NCBI RefSeq assembly: GCF_003350205.1
Contig: NZ_QLLC01000003.1
Coordinates: forward strand, 1 to 64,000
DNA: 64,000 nt
Direction: 5' to 3'
Origin: Brevundimonas bullata
GTDB taxonomy: Bacteria > Pseudomonadota > Alphaproteobacteria > Caulobacterales > Caulobacteraceae
Under the pieces are notes generated by a model. That model was not told the DNA's origin. It did no database searches and saw only the letters and a program-made list of their open reading frames with translations. A program made the translations under genes and the position numbers. Numbering within the stretch: position 1 is the first letter of the stretch; the number at the start of each line of letters is the position of its first letter. Positions 62,154 through 64,000 of the stretch are shown here, in pieces.

Positions 62154-63299
62154 TCAGGGGCGCTTTTGCACAAAAACCGTGCCCGCCGAATAGCCGGCGC
62201 CGAAGCTGCAGATCAGGCCCGTGTCGCCGGGCGCAAAGCCGTCGTGCTTCAGGTGGAAGGCGATGATCGATCCGGCCGAGGAGGTGTTGGCGTAGTCGTC
62301 CAGGATGATGACGTTCTCTTCCGGCTCGGGCTCGCGGCCCAGCACCTTCTTGCCGATCAGGGTGTTCATGTTGATGTTGGCCTGGTGCAGCCACATCCGT
62401 TTCAGGCCGTGCGGGTCCAGGTTCAGTTCTGCGGCGTGGTCCAGGATCATCTCCGAGACCATGGGCACCACCTCCTTGAAGACCTTGCGGCCCTGCTGGA
62501 CGAACATCTTGTCGGTCAGGCCGTCGGACGACAGGGGCTCGCTGGCTCCCGTCGGCAGGGCGGCGCGGTTCAGGAAGCCGAAGTTGTTGCGGATGTTGTT
62601 CGAGAAGCTGGTCTTCAGCTTCGTGCCCAGAATGTCCCAGCCGCCCGGTCCGGCCTGATCCTCGGCCTCGATGATGACGGCGGTGGCCACGTCGCCGAAG
62701 ATGAAGTGGCTGTCGCGGTCCTTGAAGTTCAGGTGGGCCGAGCAGATCTCGGGATTGACCATCAGCACGGCCTTGACCGAGCCCGAGGCCACAAAATCCG
62801 CCGCCGTCTTGATGCCGAAGGTGGCCGAGCTGCACGCCACGTTCATGTCGAAGGCGAAGCCCTCGATGCCCAGGGCCTGCTGCACCTCGATGGCCATGGC
62901 GGGGTAGGGGCGCTGCATGTTCGACGCGGCGCAGATGACGGCGCCGATCTCGCTAACCGGCTTGCCCCAGGCCTTGATCGCGTCCTGGGCGGCCTTGACC
63001 GCCATCTCGGCCAGGATCGACAGCTCGTCGTCGCCGCGCGCGGGCAGGTGCGGCAGCATCCGCTCGGGGTCGATGATGCCCGACTTGTCCATGACGAAGC
63101 GCGACTGGATGCCCGAGGCCTTCTCGATGAAGGCCTCGGACGACGGCGTCTTCAGCTCCAACTCGCCCGCGGCGATGGCCTCGGCGTTCTCGGCGTTCCA
63201 GCCTTCCGCCCAGGCGTTGTAGGCGGCGACCAGCTCGGCGTTCGAGATCGACTGCTCCGGCGTAAACAGGCCGGTGGCGGAGATGACGGCTTTTTGCAA
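62154..63299 (-). CDS. Beta-ketoacyl-ACP synthase III, FabH2/PA3286-type
   Basis: A 381-residue KAS III-like condensing enzyme. Catalytic triad: Cys156 in DMNVACSSATFG, His305 in LHQANINMN and Asn338 in DDYANTSSAG. Length and local sequence (AVISATGLFTPEQSISNAEL at the start, EKASGIQSRFVMDKSGI, NNIRNNFGFLNRA) match the longer Pseudomonas PA3286 type, which condenses medium-chain acyl-CoA from beta-oxidation with malonyl-ACP, rather than the acetyl-CoA-primed FabH. Its role is thus likely recycling of acyl chains into fatty-acid synthesis. Confidence 0.9.
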   Translation of the reverse strand: MQKAVISATGLFTPEQSISNAELVAAYNAWAEGWNAENAEAIAAGELELKTPSSEAFIEKASGIQSRFVMDKSGIIDPERMLPHLPARGDDELSILAEMAVKAAQDAIKAWGKPVSEIGAVICAASNMQRPYPAMAIEVQQALGIEGFAFDMNVACSSATFGIKTAADFVASGSVKAVLMVNPEICSAHLNFKDRDSHFIFGDVATAVIIEAEDQAGPGGWDILGTKLKTSFSNNIRNNFGFLNRAALPTGASEPLSSDGLTDKMFVQQGRKVFKEVVPMVSEMILDHAAELNLDPHGLKRMWLHQANINMNTLIGKKVLGREPEPEENVIILDDYANTSSAGSIIAFHLKHDGFAPGDTGLICSFGAGYSAGTVFVQKRP

Positions 63300-63368
63300 C
63301 TTTTTAGTTCCCTAACGCTCGGCGCGCGGCGCCTCGCTGCTTGAGGGCGTCCGTTATGACGAACGACC

Positions 63369-64000
63369 TCAATAGGCCGGTGGAAGGCTCCGGTCGAGAC
63401 TGGCTTTGATGCCGCGCCACCATCTGTTGATGCGGCCACGCGGCGGGGCGGGCAGGGGATGATCGCGCGCGGCGATCAGGGCCTCGACCAGGTCCTCGGC
63501 CTCGCACGGCCAACCCTCGGGCGTGACATAGACGGGATAGCCGATCAGGGCGGCGTGGATGACGGATTGCAGGCTGGCGCGACGGACGCGGCGCTCGAAC
63601 GTCAGCTGGTCGTCGGTCAGGCCCCAGCCCGCATAGAAGGGCCGGCCATAGACGCTGACCGCCTTGCCCCGCATCAGGGCCTCGAACCCGGTCAGCGACG
63701 TCAGGGTCGCCAGCCGGTCGCAGGTGTTCAGGCAGTCGACGATGTCCAGATCGTCGGCCGAAGCGTCGACCTCCTCCATCGCCGCATGATCCAGCAGGCC
63801 GGGCCGATTGCCCGCCGTCACGTCCGGGTGGTTGCGATAAATCAGGAAGGCCTCGGGATGATCCGCCCGCGCCGCCTTCACCAGGCCCGAGTTGGTGCGC
63901 AAGTCGGGGCTACAGCCCATCATGATCGAGCGGTCGTTCTCGACCTGCCCCACGACCAGCAGGATCGGCCTGTCTTTCGGCCAGGACGCCGGGACGCCCG
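63369..64000 (-). CDS. KpsC/LipB-like capsule polysaccharide transferase (partial, 5' end outside window)
   Basis: The open frame runs to the right edge, so the N-terminus is missing. The visible ~210 residues are the C-terminal part of a capsule polysaccharide synthesis protein like KpsC, a retaining Kdo transferase: VGQVENDRSIMMGCSPDL, FLIYRNHPDVTAGNR, TLTSLTGFEALMRGKAVSVY and GRPFYAGWGLTDD. In KpsC this builds the Kdo linker for group 2 capsules or acts in export. No other capsule gene is in the window. The conserved core is intact to its stop at 63369. Confidence 0.88.
   Translation of the reverse strand, partial: GVPASWPKDRPILLVVGQVENDRSIMMGCSPDLRTNSGLVKAARADHPEAFLIYRNHPDVTAGNRPGLLDHAAMEEVDASADDLDIVDCLNTCDRLATLTSLTGFEALMRGKAVSVYGRPFYAGWGLTDDQLTFERRVRRASLQSVIHAALIGYPVYVTPEGWPCEAEDLVEALIAARDHPLPAPPRGRINRWWRGIKASLDRSLPPAY

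Overview
The window is GC-rich, almost fully coding chromosomal DNA from an alphaproteobacterium, most likely a Caulobacteraceae member close to Brevundimonas or Caulobacter (inference). The basis is the family mix: CdnL/CarD, a DUF1476 ATP-synthase zeta-like protein, a Suv3-like helicase, FdxA, PpdK, a large TonB receptor with an STN domain, ETF-QO and GANTC sites. It reads as core genome with scattered accessory insertions. There is no phage, integrase, transposase or CRISPR array.

Layout. 1-2.8 kb: a BlaR1-like M56 peptidase (cut by the left edge) with its BlaI repressor and twin operator, then cdnL and fdxA. 3-8 kb: YceI, an S4 protein, a Suv3-like helicase, an unusual tRNA-Arg(CCT) and two divergent paralogous small secreted proteins. 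8.1-16 kb: a sensory/uptake cluster with a Tat-type alpha/beta hydrolase, a LytTR membrane regulator, an ECF sigma factor, FecR and a FecA-like TonB receptor. A shared sequence, ACGGAA-N14-CGTCGT, precedes both the sigma gene and the receptor gene. 16-27 kb: two hypotheticals, gap-pgk, cstA-ybdD, purT, an esterase/VOC pair, tkt, DUF4164-zapA. 27.4-30.6 kb: 6S RNA, 5-formyl-THF cyclo-ligase, a YmdB-like phosphoesterase, a P450. 30.7-45 kb: a glycosyltransferase and a long minus-strand run rich in purine genes (purL, purQ, purS, purC, purU, purB), interleaved with MFS, PEBP, cfa, DUF1476, fasciclin and a deoxyinosine-DNA glycosylase. 45.4-54 kb: a guanidine-II riboswitch with gdx, GST, lytic transglycosylase, a family-4-like UDG, ETF-QO, a TPR protein, ispE. 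54-64 kb: glyQ, a DUF559 nuclease gene, glyS, ppdK, an outer-membrane barrel, a FabH2-type KAS III, and a KpsC-like capsule gene cut by the right edge.

Two repeat systems stand out. A palindromic intergenic element of about 130-210 bp occurs nine times, usually just after a stop codon; it is present in both orientations, in extended forms and once in swapped-half form. Separately, a DUF559 endonuclease ORF sits between glyQ and glyS with about 40-bp inverted repeats inside both ends, and its start and stop codons overlap both neighbours. This compact nuclease-plus-inverted-repeat unit is the best candidate here for an under-described mobile system. Other highlights are a tRNA-Arg with the 19-56 tertiary pair inverted (C19-G56), an AT-rich island inside the TonB receptor gene, three 20/21-bp-phased direct repeats before the LytTR gene, and a cluster of five GANTC sites.

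Starts were chosen from Shine-Dalgarno position, family N-termini and overlaps. All functions come from reading motifs and family resemblance; no database search was run.
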